Shown here: in pieces, positions 8,896 through 18,391 of the stretch
How the letters are laid out: every line of letters starts with the position of its first letter
Numbering within the stretch: position 1 is the stretch's first letter
NCBI RefSeq assembly: GCF_900101505.1
Contig: NZ_FMZI01000004.1
Coordinates: 177,670-241,669 of the forward strand
Length of the DNA: 64,000 nucleotides
Direction of reading: 5' to 3'
Source: Antarctobacter albus
Lineage (GTDB): Bacteria > Pseudomonadota > Alphaproteobacteria > Rhodobacterales > Rhodobacteraceae
Program-made: the position numbers and the translations under genes
The notes under the pieces: model-generated
The model's input: the letters and a program-made list of their open reading frames with translations, nothing else
What the model was told of the DNA's origin: nothing
The model's database searches: none

Positions 8896-9834
8896 ATGCC
8901 CAGCGATATCCGCCTAGCCTTTGCCCATCCTTCCGAACGCAGCGTCGCCACCGCCGGCGACACGCCGCATGACCGCATCTCGGTGCGCGACCATGTGGTC
9001 GAGGTCGACATCGGCGCCTTCCAGGCCGAACGCGGCCAGAAACAGCGCGTGCGTTTCAACGTGGTGGTCGAGGTCATCCCCTTTACCGGCACGCTGGACG
9101 ACGACGTGGACCGCATCCTGTCCTACGACCGCGTGACAGAGGCGATCAGCCACGAGCTTGAGGCAGAGCGTCTCAACCTGCTGGAAACGCTGGCCGAACG
9201 CATCGCGGAACGTATCCTGCTGGAGCCGCAGGCCCTGCGCGCCTTCGTGCGGGTCGAAAAGCTGGACCGTGGCCCCGGCGCGCTTGGCGTGGAAATCGTG
9301 CGCTCGCGCCGCGACGTGGCCGACCAGCTGGGCGAAATCGCCGAGGAAATGGCGCAGGAGCGCCCGCACGCGCGGGTCGTCTACCTGTCGAACGCGGCGA
9401 TGGCGGATCCCCGGCTGGCGTCCTGGCTGGACCAGCTCGAGGCGCGGCGGGCACCGCTGATCCTCTGCGTCGGGCGCCCCGATACCGAGATTCCCCAGAC
9501 CGGCCACAAGATGACCCAGCGCCGGGTCGACCTGCTGTCGATCGAGCAGAACGCCTGGTGCCTGGCCGCGCGCGACGACCGGGCCAAGGTGGTCGCCACC
9601 CGCACGGAACTGGACTGGGCGATGAAGAATGGCCAGATCTGCGTCTGGGCGCCCTCCAAGGTCGTGCTGGACGCAACCCAGGGCCCGCAGGCGCAGCCCC
9701 GCGATTCCGTCGCGCTTGCGGCCTGGTTCGCGGGCGAACTGGATGCCTGCGAACTGCTGGTGATCGGCGAAGACCTGCCGGAAGAGGCCACGGTTCCGGC
9801 CCGTGCGCTCCCCCCGAGCACCTCGCTGTTCTAA
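8896..9834 (+). CDS. folB: Dihydroneopterin aldolase (FolB) fused to a C-terminal kinase-fold-like domain
   Basis: Residues about 25-140 match FolB, which converts dihydroneopterin to 6-hydroxymethyl-dihydropterin in folate synthesis, with VDIGAFQAER, VVVEVIP, LSYDRVTEAI and LLETLAERIAERIL. The protein has 312 residues, against about 120 for stand-alone FolB. The second half (about 155-312) contains NGQICVWAPSKVVLD and a DSVALAAWFAGEL segment. To my eye this recalls amino-acid-kinase-fold proteins, where a similar block binds nucleotide, but that is inference. The ATG at 8896 begins the FolB-like part. folP follows 39 bp later on the same strand, so the two folate steps are linked. Confidence 0.85.
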   Translation: MPSDIRLAFAHPSERSVATAGDTPHDRISVRDHVVEVDIGAFQAERGQKQRVRFNVVVEVIPFTGTLDDDVDRILSYDRVTEAISHELEAERLNLLETLAERIAERILLEPQALRAFVRVEKLDRGPGALGVEIVRSRRDVADQLGEIAEEMAQERPHARVVYLSNAAMADPRLASWLDQLEARRAPLILCVGRPDTEIPQTGHKMTQRRVDLLSIEQNAWCLAARDDRAKVVATRTELDWAMKNGQICVWAPSKVVLDATQGPQAQPRDSVALAAWFAGELDACELLVIGEDLPEEATVPARALPPSTSLF

Positions 9835-9873
9835 CCGCTTGCCAAGTCTTTCCGGATCGGTCAGTCACCCCGC

Positions 9874-10887
9874 ATGAGCGTCTATTTCCGTCCCGTCGTC
9901 CGTTTTGACAGCCCCCGCCCCGATGACGCACTCGACCTCGCGGGCGGGCCGGGCTGGTTCGCGCAGGCCGTCCGTTACAGCCGCGATGCGCCGCCGCGCA
10001 GCGTTTCCGTCTCCGAGATCCCCGAGGACTGGCGCACGCGCCTGTCCGCGCCCCGGGCCGCCATCGCCGGCATGGTTCTGGACAGCCCGCGCATCATGGG
10101 CATCCTCAACGTCACGCCGGACAGTTTCTCGGACGGCGGCAGCCACCAGAGCGCCGCCAAGGCGGTGCAGCGGGCGCGCCGCATGGTCAGCATGGGCGCG
10201 CATATCATCGACGTCGGCGGCGAAAGCACGCGCCCCGGTGCCCTGCCCGTCCCGAACGAGGCCGAGATCGCGCGGATAGAGCCGGTGATCACCGCCCTGT
10301 CGCGCGAACTGGCCACGCCGATCTCGATCGACACGCGCAAGTCCGCGGTGGCGGATGCGGCGGTCACGGCCGGCGCGGCGCTGGTCAACGATGTTTCGGG
10401 CTTCACCTACGATCCGATGCTGGCGCATTACTGCCGCGACCGGGGGTTGCCTGTCTGCGTGATGCACGCGCGCGGCGACCCGGAAACCATGCAACAGGAC
10501 CCGCGCTATGACGACGTGCTGCTGGACGTCTACGATTTCCTGGCCGCGCAGGTCGCCATGCTCGAAGAGATGGGCATTCCCCGTGCGCGGATCATCGTCG
10601 ATCCCGGCATCGGCTTCGGCAAGACGATCGACCACAACCTGACGCTCTTGCGCGACGTGGCGCTGTTCCACGGTCTCGGCTGTCCGGTATTGGTGGGCGC
10701 CTCGCGCAAGGGGTTCATCGGCAAGATTTCCGGGGTCGAAACCTCTGCCGAGCGGGTCTCCGGCTCTGTCGCCGTGGCGCAGGCGGTGGCTGCGCAGGGG
10801 GTGCAGATCGTCCGCGTCCACGATGTTTCAGCAACCGCCCAGGCGCTGGCCATGTGGCGGGCCATTTCGAGAGGTAGTTTTCCATGA
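9874..10887 (+). CDS. folP: Dihydropteroate synthase
   Basis: This enzyme joins 6-hydroxymethyl-dihydropterin diphosphate to p-aminobenzoate, the sulfonamide-sensitive step of folate synthesis. The 337-residue product carries [15 protein letters not shown] (about 73-87), [32 protein letters not shown] and the ASRKGFIG loop near the C terminus. About 60 N-terminal residues precede the core barrel, a common extension in this group. Its last codons overlap the glmM start (ATGA), so folB, folP and glmM are probably translated from one transcript. Confidence 0.96.
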   Translation: MSVYFRPVVRFDSPRPDDALDLAGGPGWFAQAVRYSRDAPPRSVSVSEIPEDWRTRLSAPRAAIAGMVLDSPRIMGILNVTPDSFSDGGSHQSAAKAVQRARRMVSMGAHIIDVGGESTRPGALPVPNEAEIARIEPVITALSRELATPISIDTRKSAVADAAVTAGAALVNDVSGFTYDPMLAHYCRDRGLPVCVMHARGDPETMQQDPRYDDVLLDVYDFLAAQVAMLEEMGIPRARIIVDPGIGFGKTIDHNLTLLRDVALFHGLGCPVLVGASRKGFIGKISGVETSAERVSGSVAVAQAVAAQGVQIVRVHDVSATAQALAMWRAISRGSFP

Positions 10888-12227
10888 GCCGCAAGCTGTT
10901 TGGCACCGACGGTGTGCGCGGAACCGCCAACACCTACCCGATGACGGCCGAGATGGCCTTGATGCTGGGCGCGGCCGTGGGGCGTTATTTCCGCAACGAA
11001 CACTCGGGCGTCCACCGTGTCGTGATCGGCAAGGACACGCGCCTGTCGGGCTACATGTTCGAAAACGCGCTGACCGCCGGGCTGACCTCGACTGGCATGA
11101 ACGTGCTGCTGCTGGGGCCGGTGCCGACACCCGCCGTGGGCCTTCTGACCACCTCGATGCGGGCCGACCTGGGGATCATGATCTCGGCCAGCCACAACCC
11201 CGCCGCCGACAATGGCATCAAGTTCTTCGGCCCCGATGGCTTCAAGCTGTCCGATGGCGTCGAAGCCGAGATCGAGGCGCTGGTCGAGGCTGGCGTGCGC
11301 CCGGCCCAGCCCGACAACATCGGCCGCGCCCGCCGGATCGACGATGGCCGCTTCCGCTACCAGGAGCGGGTCAAGAGCACCCTGCCCCACGGGCTGCGGC
11401 TGGACGGGATCAAGGTGGTGGTCGATTGCGCCAACGGCGCCGCCTACAAGACCGCGCCCGAGGTGCTGTGGGAACTGGGTGCCGACGTGGTCCAGATTGG
11501 CACCGCGCCCAACGGTCTGAACATCAACGACAACTGCGGCTCGACCAAGCCCGCCGCCGCCGCCGAGGCGGTGCGCCGGCATGGCGCCGACGTGGGCCTG
11601 TGCCTGGATGGCGATGCCGACCGGATCATCCTGATCGACGAGAACGGCCAGGTCGCGGACGGCGATCAGTTCATGGCCCTGCTGGCGGCCCGCTGGGCCG
11701 AAGAGGACCGGCTGAAGGGCGGCACCCTGGTGGCGACGGTGATGTCGAACCTGGGGCTGGAACGGTTCCTGGATGACCGCGGGCTGCGGCTGGAACGTAC
11801 GAAGGTCGGCGACCGCTATGTCGTCGAGGCGATGCGCTCGGGCGGGTGGAACCTGGGCGGAGAACAGTCGGGCCACATCGTGATGACCGATTACGCCACC
11901 ACCGGCGACGGGCTGATGGCCGGGATGCAGTTCCTGTCGGAAATGGTCCGCACCGGCAAGCGCGCCTCGGAGCTGACCCACAGCTTTACCCGCGTGCCGC
12001 AACTGCTCAGGAACGTGCGCTACGGCGCCGGTGCGCTGCCGCTGGATGTCGACAGCGTGAAAAAGGCGATCGAGGACGCCGAGGGGATGCTGACCGGCAA
12101 GGGCCGGCTGCTGATCCGCAAGTCCGGCACCGAACCGCTGATCCGCGTCATGGCCGAATGCGAGGACGAAGACCTGCTCAGCCAGGTCGTCAACGGCATC
12201 GTGGCCGAGGTCGAGGCGGTCGCCTGA
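10884..12227 (+). CDS. glmM: Phosphoglucosamine mutase
   Basis: GlmM converts glucosamine-6-phosphate to glucosamine-1-phosphate for UDP-GlcNAc, peptidoglycan and lipid A synthesis. The 447-residue protein has the N-terminal [11 protein letters not shown], the phosphoserine loop [16 protein letters not shown], the metal loop DGDADRIIL, the sugar loop GGEQSGH and the C-terminal phosphate-binding [12 protein letters not shown]. All catalytic blocks are intact and the length is standard. The ATG overlaps the folP stop by four bases. The folP-glmM pairing is common in proteobacteria. Confidence 0.97.
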   Translation: MSRKLFGTDGVRGTANTYPMTAEMALMLGAAVGRYFRNEHSGVHRVVIGKDTRLSGYMFENALTAGLTSTGMNVLLLGPVPTPAVGLLTTSMRADLGIMISASHNPAADNGIKFFGPDGFKLSDGVEAEIEALVEAGVRPAQPDNIGRARRIDDGRFRYQERVKSTLPHGLRLDGIKVVVDCANGAAYKTAPEVLWELGADVVQIGTAPNGLNINDNCGSTKPAAAAEAVRRHGADVGLCLDGDADRIILIDENGQVADGDQFMALLAARWAEEDRLKGGTLVATVMSNLGLERFLDDRGLRLERTKVGDRYVVEAMRSGGWNLGGEQSGHIVMTDYATTGDGLMAGMQFLSEMVRTGKRASELTHSFTRVPQLLRNVRYGAGALPLDVDSVKKAIEDAEGMLTGKGRLLIRKSGTEPLIRVMAECEDEDLLSQVVNGIVAEVEAVA

Positions 12228-12292
12228 CCGCCTTTGCGACCGCGTCCAGGGCCTGACACCGGACCTCTTGCCGCCTTGGCGTGCCCTCTGCC

Positions 12293-12832
12293 TCAGGCTT
12301 CGCCCCGGTTCGGCGTCTCGCCCCGTCCGCGCAGGGGCGCGGTCATGATCCGCCAGGACCGCCGCAGGATGGCAAAGCCCAGCGCCAGAACCGCCCAGCC
12401 CGCAAGGAAACCCGCCCCGGCAAAGACCGCGCCTTCGAAGGTTGCGGGCACCGCGGGCCTGTAGGTCTCGAAGGCGCGCGCGGCCACCTCGCTGTCGGGC
12501 AGCACCTCGAAGGCCAGTTTCGCCCGCATGAAGGGCCCCGCCCCTTCCAGCCGCGCCAGCGCCGCCGACAGGCGTTCGTGCCGGGCGATGTCGCTGGCCA
12601 TGTTCCCGGCCTGGGTCCGCGCCATGTCGCCCTCTTCGGCCAGCGCGGCCAGGTAGGCGTCCAGGTCCATCCCAACCCGGGCGGCATCGCCCTCGTAGCG
12701 CGTGACCTGGCGCGCCAGTTCATCCACCGTACCGCCGAGGCGCTGCATGTATTGCTGGGAATACTCGGGGAATTGCGACAGGCCCGCCGCGCCTGTCAGC
12801 CCGGCTGCAAGGGTCAATACCCGCAAGAACAT
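12293..12832 (-). CDS. DUF2937-like inner membrane protein
   Basis: The 179-residue product begins at an ATG at 12832, where a first hydrophobic helix starts (MFLRVLTLAAGLTGAAGLSQ). A helical central region with EYSQQYMQRLGG follows, then a second hydrophobic segment near residues 142-160. This arrangement of two helices around a predicted coiled soluble part matches DUF2937 proteins as I remember them. Function is unknown. The longer open frame to 13069 runs into the neighbouring hydrolase gene and is rejected. It follows the serine hydrolase on the same strand with a gap of about 90 bp. Confidence 0.75.
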   Translation of the reverse strand: MFLRVLTLAAGLTGAAGLSQFPEYSQQYMQRLGGTVDELARQVTRYEGDAARVGMDLDAYLAALAEEGDMARTQAGNMASDIARHERLSAALARLEGAGPFMRAKLAFEVLPDSEVAARAFETYRPAVPATFEGAVFAGAGFLAGWAVLALGFAILRRSWRIMTAPLRGRGETPNRGEA

Positions 12833-12924
12833 CTGCCTGTGCCTCCCGTCGCGTCTGCTGGCGATCTTGGCCCCAGAATGCCAGAAAGCGCAGCCCTGGA
12901 CGAGGGGAAAGCGTGCGCCGGGGG

Positions 12925-13869
12925 TCAGTCGGCGAAAACCGCCCAGGCCAGCGCCGCGTCCAGCCGCGCCATCGCCTTGCCGTCGACACAGGCGCCATAG
13001 GCCGCGACCACGGTGTATTTCCCCGCCCAGTTGACCGCAAAGGCGCCCAGGCCCGCGTCGTCGAAACAAAGCGCGCCGAAATGCCAGTGGTTGGCCGTGT
13101 CACGCCCGGTGCGAAACAGCATCCCCAGCCCGTAGAAGGCGCCGCCGCCCAGACTGGCCGAGGGGGTATCCCGCGGGTCCATCGCCGCGAAACCGCCCCG
13201 CATTAGCCGCGCGTAGTCGCGCACCGACATCTGCCAGCCGCCCCAGGGGCCATAACCGCCATACTCGGGCGAGAGCCGCGCCGTGGTGATCCCCAGCGGT
13301 TCCAGCACGCGGGAGGCGCAGGCCTTATCGTACCACTCCCCCGCGACCTCCTCGATCACCAGGCCCAGGATCGCGTAATTCTCGTTGTTGTAGCGGTAGC
13401 TTCCGCGCCTGCCCCCTTGCCGGTCCCGGTCGAGCGCATTGGCTGTCACCTGCTGCCAGCGGCGGGTGGTGTCCCCGCGCCACAGGGCCATTGCACCCTG
13501 CGTTTCATCCGGCCAGAGGCCCGAGGTATGGGTCACGAGCTGGGCCAGCGTGATGGTGCCGCCGCCCTCGATCCAGCGGTTCAACGGATCATCCCAGGCC
13601 ATCAGCCCCTCGTCCACCAGGGCCTGGGCGCAGAGCCCGGTGATCCCCTTGGACAGGCTGGCAATGGGCACCGCCAGATCGGGGTCAAAGCCACTGTCCT
13701 GCCCCAGCAACAGGCTGTCCCCGATCAGGAAGACCAGCGCACCGGGTGGATTGCCCTGCGCCTGCAGCCACTTGTCCCATTCCTGCGCCACGCGGTCGGA
13801 CTGGGCCAGAACCGGTGCGGCGGCCACCCCCAGGACCAGTGCCAGGACCAGTGCCAAGGCCCTCAGCAC
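12925..13869 (-). CDS. Secreted serine hydrolase of the beta-lactamase/class C family
   Basis: The 314-residue protein has a signal peptide (about 1-22) and the three motifs of the class C beta-lactamase/esterase fold. These are SxxK as SLSK after PIAS (about residue 71), YxN as the YNN of RYNNENYAILG, and a HFG triplet near the C terminus in place of KTG. Such proteins range from esterases to D-aminopeptidases, and the substrate cannot be read from sequence. It probably acts in the periplasm. Its ATG lies inside the end of the preceding gene (7-base overlap), so the two are co-transcribed and likely translationally coupled. Confidence 0.85.
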   Translation of the reverse strand: MLRALALVLALVLGVAAAPVLAQSDRVAQEWDKWLQAQGNPPGALVFLIGDSLLLGQDSGFDPDLAVPIASLSKGITGLCAQALVDEGLMAWDDPLNRWIEGGGTITLAQLVTHTSGLWPDETQGAMALWRGDTTRRWQQVTANALDRDRQGGRRGSYRYNNENYAILGLVIEEVAGEWYDKACASRVLEPLGITTARLSPEYGGYGPWGGWQMSVRDYARLMRGGFAAMDPRDTPSASLGGGAFYGLGMLFRTGRDTANHWHFGALCFDDAGLGAFAVNWAGKYTVVAAYGACVDGKAMARLDAALAWAVFAD

Positions 13870-14330
13870 GGGCCGAACCCTAGCGAACGCGCAATGCCCG
13901 CGATCAGCGGATCGTAGCGGGCGCGCTGCGCCTCGGGATAGCGGATTTCCAGGTAGGCCAACGCCTCTTCGCCGCCGCAGGTGCGGCCCGCCTCGACCCG
14001 CAGATAAAAGATAGTCTCGCCGGCGTAGCCCGAGAGCACGAACCAGTCCGCCCCCGCCGCGTCATAGGTGATCTCGGCGCCGTCCTGTAAGTAGTATCCA
14101 CGCCGATTGGCGCGCTCCACGGCCAGCGGCTCCATTACCCAGCCGCCCCAAAGACGGATTTCGGCGCCATCGGGATAGAAGAAAGCACGCCCGTCGTCAT
14201 TGCCCGGGCGCGGGCCGATTTCGTAGCCCTCGGGCAAGCTGGCCGAGACTCCGAACCGGCCCACGGTTTCAGAAAGGGCCGGACCGCAAAGGCCCAGCCC
14301 GATACACAGTGACAGGACTATGTGACGCAT
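13863..14330 (-). CDS. Small secreted protein of unknown function
   Basis: The 155-residue product has a clear signal peptide (about 1-20, ending GPALS). The mature part is beta-rich and contains FFYPDGAEIRLWGGW and two cysteines near the end. I do not recognise a family. It starts 29 bp after the proS stop on the same strand and overlaps the serine hydrolase start by 7 bases. It may be a partner or substrate-binding factor for that hydrolase, but this is inference from position only. Confidence 0.7.
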   Translation of the reverse strand: MRHIVLSLCIGLGLCGPALSETVGRFGVSASLPEGYEIGPRPGNDDGRAFFYPDGAEIRLWGGWVMEPLAVERANRRGYYLQDGAEITYDAAGADWFVLSGYAGETIFYLRVEAGRTCGGEEALAYLEIRYPEAQRARYDPLIAGIARSLGFGPC

Positions 14331-14358
14331 GGGGTCTCCCGGGGCTGACGCCCGCGGA

Positions 14359-15708
14359 TCATGCCCCCGGCAGCACCTTGTTGTAAATCGCCGCGATCCG
14401 CGCCACCGCCTCTTCGGGGGGCAGCTCTTCGCTTTCGCCGGTGCGGCGCGAGGTCAGTTCGACAACGCCGTTTTTCAGACCGCGCGGCCCGACGGTGATC
14501 CGCCAGGGCAGACCGATCAGGTCCATCGTGGCGAATTTGCCGCCAGCCCGTTCGTTGGTGTCGTCGTAGAGCGGCTCCAGCCCCAGCGCGGTAATCGAGG
14601 CATAAAGCGCCTCGCAGGCGGCATCGGCCTCGGCATCGCCGGACTTGAGGTTGACGATACCGCAGTGGAACGGCGTCACGCCCTCGGGCCAGATGATGCC
14701 CTTGTCGTCGTGGCTGGCCTCGATGATCGCGCCCAGCAGGCGGCTGACACCGATCCCGTGGCTGCCCATGTGCACCGGCACCTTGTTGCCCTCGGCGTCC
14801 TGCACGGTCGCCCCCATCGGCTCGGAGTATTTCGTGCCGAAGTAGAAGATCTGGCCGACCTCGATGCCGCGCGCCTGCCTGCGGCGTGCCTCGGGGACCT
14901 TGGCAAAGATCTCTTCGTCGTGGGTTTCATCCGTGCGAGCATAGCGCGAGGTGAACTCCTCCAGCACCGCCTGGCATTCCGCGTGGCTGTCGTAGTCGAT
15001 TGCGCGGTCGCCGAACTTCAGGTCGGTGATCTCGCTGTCGTAAAAGACCTCGGACTCGCCCGTCTCGGCCAGTACCAGGAATTCATGGGTGTAATCGCCG
15101 CCGATCGGCCCGCCGTCGGCGCGCATCGGGATCGCCTGAAGGCCCATGCGTTCGTAGGTGCGCAGGTAGCTGACGAGGTGGCGGTTGTAGGCGTGCAGCG
15201 CGTCTTCCTTGGTCAGGTCGAAGTTGTAGCCGTCCTTCATGTAGAACTCGCGGCCCCGCATCACGCCGAAACGCGGGCGGATCTCGTCGCGGAACTTCCA
15301 CTGCACATGATACAGCGTCAGCGGCAGGTCCTTGTAGCTGCCGACATGGCTGCGGAAGATGTCGGTGATCAGCTCTTCGTTGGTGGGACCGTACAGCATG
15401 TCGCGGTCATGCCGGTCCTTCATGCGCAGCATCTCGGCACCGTAATCGTCGTAGCGGCCAGATTCCCGCCAGAGATCGGCCGATTGCAGCGTCGGCATCA
15501 GCATCGGGATATGGCCCGCGCGGATCTGCTCCTCGTGGACGATATTCTCGATGTTCTTGAGCACCTTGAAGCCCAGCGGCAGCCAGGAATAGATCCCGGC
15601 GGAGGCCTGCTTGATCATGCCGGCGCGCAGCATGTAGCGATGACTTACGATCTGCGCCTCGGAGGGCGTTTCCTTGAGAACGGGCAGGAAGTAGCGGGAC
15701 AGGCGCAT
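14359..15708 (-). CDS. proS: Proline-tRNA ligase, short alphaproteobacterial type
   Basis: This cytoplasmic class II synthetase charges tRNA-Pro. The 449-residue length is that of the short alphaproteobacterial form, which lacks the editing insertion found in the 570-residue E. coli enzyme. It opens with [20 protein letters not shown], has [16 protein letters not shown], the motif 2 region [16 protein letters not shown], and motif 3 [16 protein letters not shown]. An upstream gap of about 190 bp separates it from a divergent gene and should hold its promoter. The two secreted-protein genes lie just downstream on the same strand. Confidence 0.96.
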   Translation of the reverse strand: MRLSRYFLPVLKETPSEAQIVSHRYMLRAGMIKQASAGIYSWLPLGFKVLKNIENIVHEEQIRAGHIPMLMPTLQSADLWRESGRYDDYGAEMLRMKDRHDRDMLYGPTNEELITDIFRSHVGSYKDLPLTLYHVQWKFRDEIRPRFGVMRGREFYMKDGYNFDLTKEDALHAYNRHLVSYLRTYERMGLQAIPMRADGGPIGGDYTHEFLVLAETGESEVFYDSEITDLKFGDRAIDYDSHAECQAVLEEFTSRYARTDETHDEEIFAKVPEARRRQARGIEVGQIFYFGTKYSEPMGATVQDAEGNKVPVHMGSHGIGVSRLLGAIIEASHDDKGIIWPEGVTPFHCGIVNLKSGDAEADAACEALYASITALGLEPLYDDTNERAGGKFATMDLIGLPWRITVGPRGLKNGVVELTSRRTGESEELPPEEAVARIAAIYNKVLPGA

Positions 15709-15898
15709 TTGGGTCCTCTGGAACAGCGGTTTTGCCCCTCGTAGCGGGTTGGATCATGGCGGGCAAGAGGCGCGCGGAGATGGCCTGGCGGGCAGTGGCG
15801 GGAGGATGGGTGTGAAACGCCATCCAAAGGGATCACGAGCGGGCTGACAGTGGGGGCACAACCGGATAACCTGCCCGACGGCAAGGCGGGAGGACCGA

Positions 15899-16363
15899 GT
15901 GCACAAGAAGGACATCGCGCCGAGGATGGCGGAGGTCTGGGAGATGATGCCCGAGAGCACGCGGACAAGCGCGCGGGCCGAGATGGTGCTGGTGCAGGAT
16001 TTCCTGGAGGGCACTCGGCACGTGCCAGACCGGGAGATGCCCGCGCTGAGGCGCGAGTTCGACCGTTGCCTTGCCCGATATGTCACCCCCACCCCGCGTT
16101 CGTCCGAAGAGGCGCCCGAGACGGCCGCCCCTCCGCCCCCTACAGACGCAGAGATCTACGAAACCGTCGCGCGCACCGCTCTGTCCTGTTTCGACACCAC
16201 CGTCGACGGGTCGGTCGCGCGGGCGGATTATCTGGCGGACCAGGCCCGGATCCGGGGACGAGAGGCGCTGCGCGGGCTGACCCGCAACCCGCTGAAGCGC
16301 CGCCGCCTGATGCGCCGGTTGGAGGCAGAGATCGCCGCTGAACGCGGCAAGGTGATATCCTAG
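15899..16363 (+). CDS. Small conserved-looking protein of unknown function
   Basis: A GTG start at 15899, preceded by GGGAGGA, opens a 154-residue frame. The product is soluble and mostly charged and helical. A Pro-rich stretch (about 62-80) separates an N-terminal helical part from a C-terminal part ending in a basic helix (NPLKRRRLMRRLEAE). I recognise no domain. The good ribosome site and the balanced residue composition, in contrast to the Arg/Pro-rich false frames nearby, argue that it is real. It is divergent from proS. Confidence 0.55.
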   Translation: MHKKDIAPRMAEVWEMMPESTRTSARAEMVLVQDFLEGTRHVPDREMPALRREFDRCLARYVTPTPRSSEEAPETAAPPPPTDAEIYETVARTALSCFDTTVDGSVARADYLADQARIRGREALRGLTRNPLKRRRLMRRLEAEIAAERGKVIS

Positions 16364-16470
16364 GGCATTCATCCACCGAACACTCCCCAGTTTTCGCAGG
16401 GCCGTGACGTGCAAATCCTTGAATCCCGGCCATATACGGGCGATGAAGGACATGTTCGAAAGGATAGCAA

Positions 16471-17556
16471 ATGGCCCTGCCCGTAAGGGATCAGTTGAAG
16501 TACTGGGGGATCGCGGCAGCGGTCTTTTCCGTCGTGCTCTGGTTCCTGGGAGACGTGCTGTTGCCCTTCATCCTGGGCGGCGCCATCGCCTATTGCCTGG
16601 ACCCGGTGGCCGACGCGCTGGAACGCGCCGGGCTGAAACGCGGGGCGGCGACGGCGGTGATCACCGTGGCGGCGCTGATCCTCTTTGTCGTCATGACGCT
16701 GGCGGTAATCCCGCTGCTGATCCAGCAGGCCATCGCATTGTTCGAATTCGCGCCGCAGCTGTTCCGCGACCTGCAGGCCTTTCTGACCGAACGGTTCCCC
16801 AACATCATGGACGAGGGCAGCGTGGTGCGCACCACGCTGATCGACCTTGGCGACACGATCAAGCAGCGCGGCGGCCAGCTGATCCAGGCGGCGCTGGCCT
16901 CGGTGGGCTCGCTGCTCAACCTCGTCATGCTGCTGCTGATCACGCCGGTCGTGGCGGTCTACCTGCTGATGGACTGGGACCGGATGGTCGAACGGGTGGA
17001 TGACATGCTGCCCCTCGACCACAAGCCGGTGGTCCGCCGCCTCGCGGCAGAGGTCGACCGGGTGCTGGCGGGCTTCATCCGCGGCATGGGGTCGGTCTGC
17101 TTGATCCTCGGTGGCTATTACGCACTGGCGCTCTGGGCCGTGGGGTTGCAATTCGGGCCGGTGGTGGGCGTGATCGCCGGGGCGCTGACCTTCATTCCCT
17201 ATGTCGGCGCCATCGTCGGCGGGGTGTTGGCGGTGGGGCTGGCGATCTTCCAATTCTGGGGCGAATGGTGGTGGATCGTGGCGGTCTACGCCATCTTCCA
17301 GTTCGGCCAGTTCGTCGAGGGCAATATCCTGACCCCCAACCTGGTGGGCAACTCGGTCGGGCTGCACCCGGTCTGGCTCTTGCTGGCCCTGTCGGTCTTC
17401 GGCACGCTCTTCGGTTTTGTCGGCCTCCTGGTGGCGGTGCCGCTGGCGGCGGCGCTGGGTGTGTTGATCCGCTTCGCGATCCAGCAATACAAGGGCTCGC
17501 GCCTGTTCCTGGGCATCTCTGCGCGCGAGAGCTTTTTCGAAAGCGACGACAGATGA
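16471..17556 (+). CDS. AI-2E/PerM family transporter
   Basis: The 361-residue polytopic inner-membrane protein shows the AI-2E transporter pattern: two N-terminal helices with FILGGAIAYCLDPVAD, a helix, a long extracytoplasmic stretch, then a C-terminal bundle with the family block FIPYVGAIVGG and EGNILTPNLVGNSVGLHP. Family members have been linked to autoinducer-2 export or sodium-proton antiport; the cargo here is unknown. An AAAGGA ribosome site precedes the ATG. Its stop overlaps the hdaA start as ATGA, so they form an operon. This pairing is, from memory, common in alphaproteobacteria. Confidence 0.88.
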   Translation: MALPVRDQLKYWGIAAAVFSVVLWFLGDVLLPFILGGAIAYCLDPVADALERAGLKRGAATAVITVAALILFVVMTLAVIPLLIQQAIALFEFAPQLFRDLQAFLTERFPNIMDEGSVVRTTLIDLGDTIKQRGGQLIQAALASVGSLLNLVMLLLITPVVAVYLLMDWDRMVERVDDMLPLDHKPVVRRLAAEVDRVLAGFIRGMGSVCLILGGYYALALWAVGLQFGPVVGVIAGALTFIPYVGAIVGGVLAVGLAIFQFWGEWWWIVAVYAIFQFGQFVEGNILTPNLVGNSVGLHPVWLLLALSVFGTLFGFVGLLVAVPLAAALGVLIRFAIQQYKGSRLFLGISARESFFESDDR

Positions 17557-18287
17557 GCACGGCCAGCCAGTTGCCCCTGCCCCTGCCGTCGCGGACGGCG
17601 CTGGGTTGGGAGGATTTCTTTGTCAGTCCCGCCAACATGCTGGCAGTCGCCCAGATCGAGGGCTGGCGTGCCTGGCCCTCGCACAAGCTGGTGCTGGTCG
17701 GGCCGCAGGGATCGGGCAAGACCCACCTGGCCCATGTCTGGGCAGCGCAGTCGGGGGCGCGGATCGTCAAGGCCCGCGATCTCACCCCCGAGACCATCCC
17801 CGCGCTGGCGGGCGGCCCGGTCTGCGTCGAGGACATCGAGGAGATCGCCGGCGACCGCCCCGCCGAGGAAATGCTGTTTCACCTGCACAACCTGGTGCTG
17901 GCGAACGGCGGCACGCTGATGGTCACGGCGACACGGGCACCCGCGCACTGGCCGCTGGTCCTGCCCGACCTGGCCAGCCGCATGATGCACGCCCAGCTGG
18001 CCCAGATCAGCGAGCCGGACGATTCCCTGCTGGCGGCCCTGCTGGCCAAGCTCTTTGCCGACCGCCAGTTGCTGCCCAGTCCCGAGGTCCTGTCCTACCT
18101 TGTGCGCCACATGCCGCGCAGCTATGCCACGGCGGCGCGGCTGGTGGCGGCGCTGGACGCCGAGGCGCTGGCCCATCAGCGTGACATCACCCGCCCGATG
18201 GCGGCGCGGGTGCTGTCGCGGCTGGTGCCGCCCGGGGCCGAGGATCGCGGCACCTCGCGGCACGATCCCGGTGGCGCGCAGGACTGA
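17553..18287 (+). CDS. hdaA: DnaA-related regulatory ATPase HdaA
   Basis: HdaA stimulates hydrolysis of DnaA-bound ATP together with the DNA-loaded sliding clamp and so prevents re-initiation of replication. The 244-residue protein carries a clamp-binding motif QLPLPL (residues 6-11, matching QLxLPL of Hda), a Walker A GPQGSGKT (about 50-57), a Walker B-like VCVEDIEEI and the DnaA-type lid, and it lacks the DNA-binding domain IV of DnaA. The C terminus extends about 25 residues past the conserved core. Its start overlaps the AI-2E gene, and ppk follows after about 100 bp. Confidence 0.9.
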   Translation: MSTASQLPLPLPSRTALGWEDFFVSPANMLAVAQIEGWRAWPSHKLVLVGPQGSGKTHLAHVWAAQSGARIVKARDLTPETIPALAGGPVCVEDIEEIAGDRPAEEMLFHLHNLVLANGGTLMVTATRAPAHWPLVLPDLASRMMHAQLAQISEPDDSLLAALLAKLFADRQLLPSPEVLSYLVRHMPRSYATAARLVAALDAEALAHQRDITRPMAARVLSRLVPPGAEDRGTSRHDPGGAQD

Positions 18288-18391
18288 TCCGTCCGCACCG
18301 GCACCTGTCGGGCACCACCGGCCACGATCTTCAGGCACGTCACCCGCGCGCCGTCATAAACCTGTTTCACTTGCGGAGGCATAAGCGCCCC

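Noticed and set aside
15833-16453. A 206-codon minus-strand frame opposite the small unknown at 15899
   Set aside because: The plus-strand frame has a good ribosome site and balanced composition, while this one is Arg/His-rich and overlaps the AI-2E leader.
18288-18391. TTG start of ppk at 18371
   Set aside because: The GGAGG at 18374 would then lie inside the gene; it is better read as the ribosome site for the ATG at 18392.
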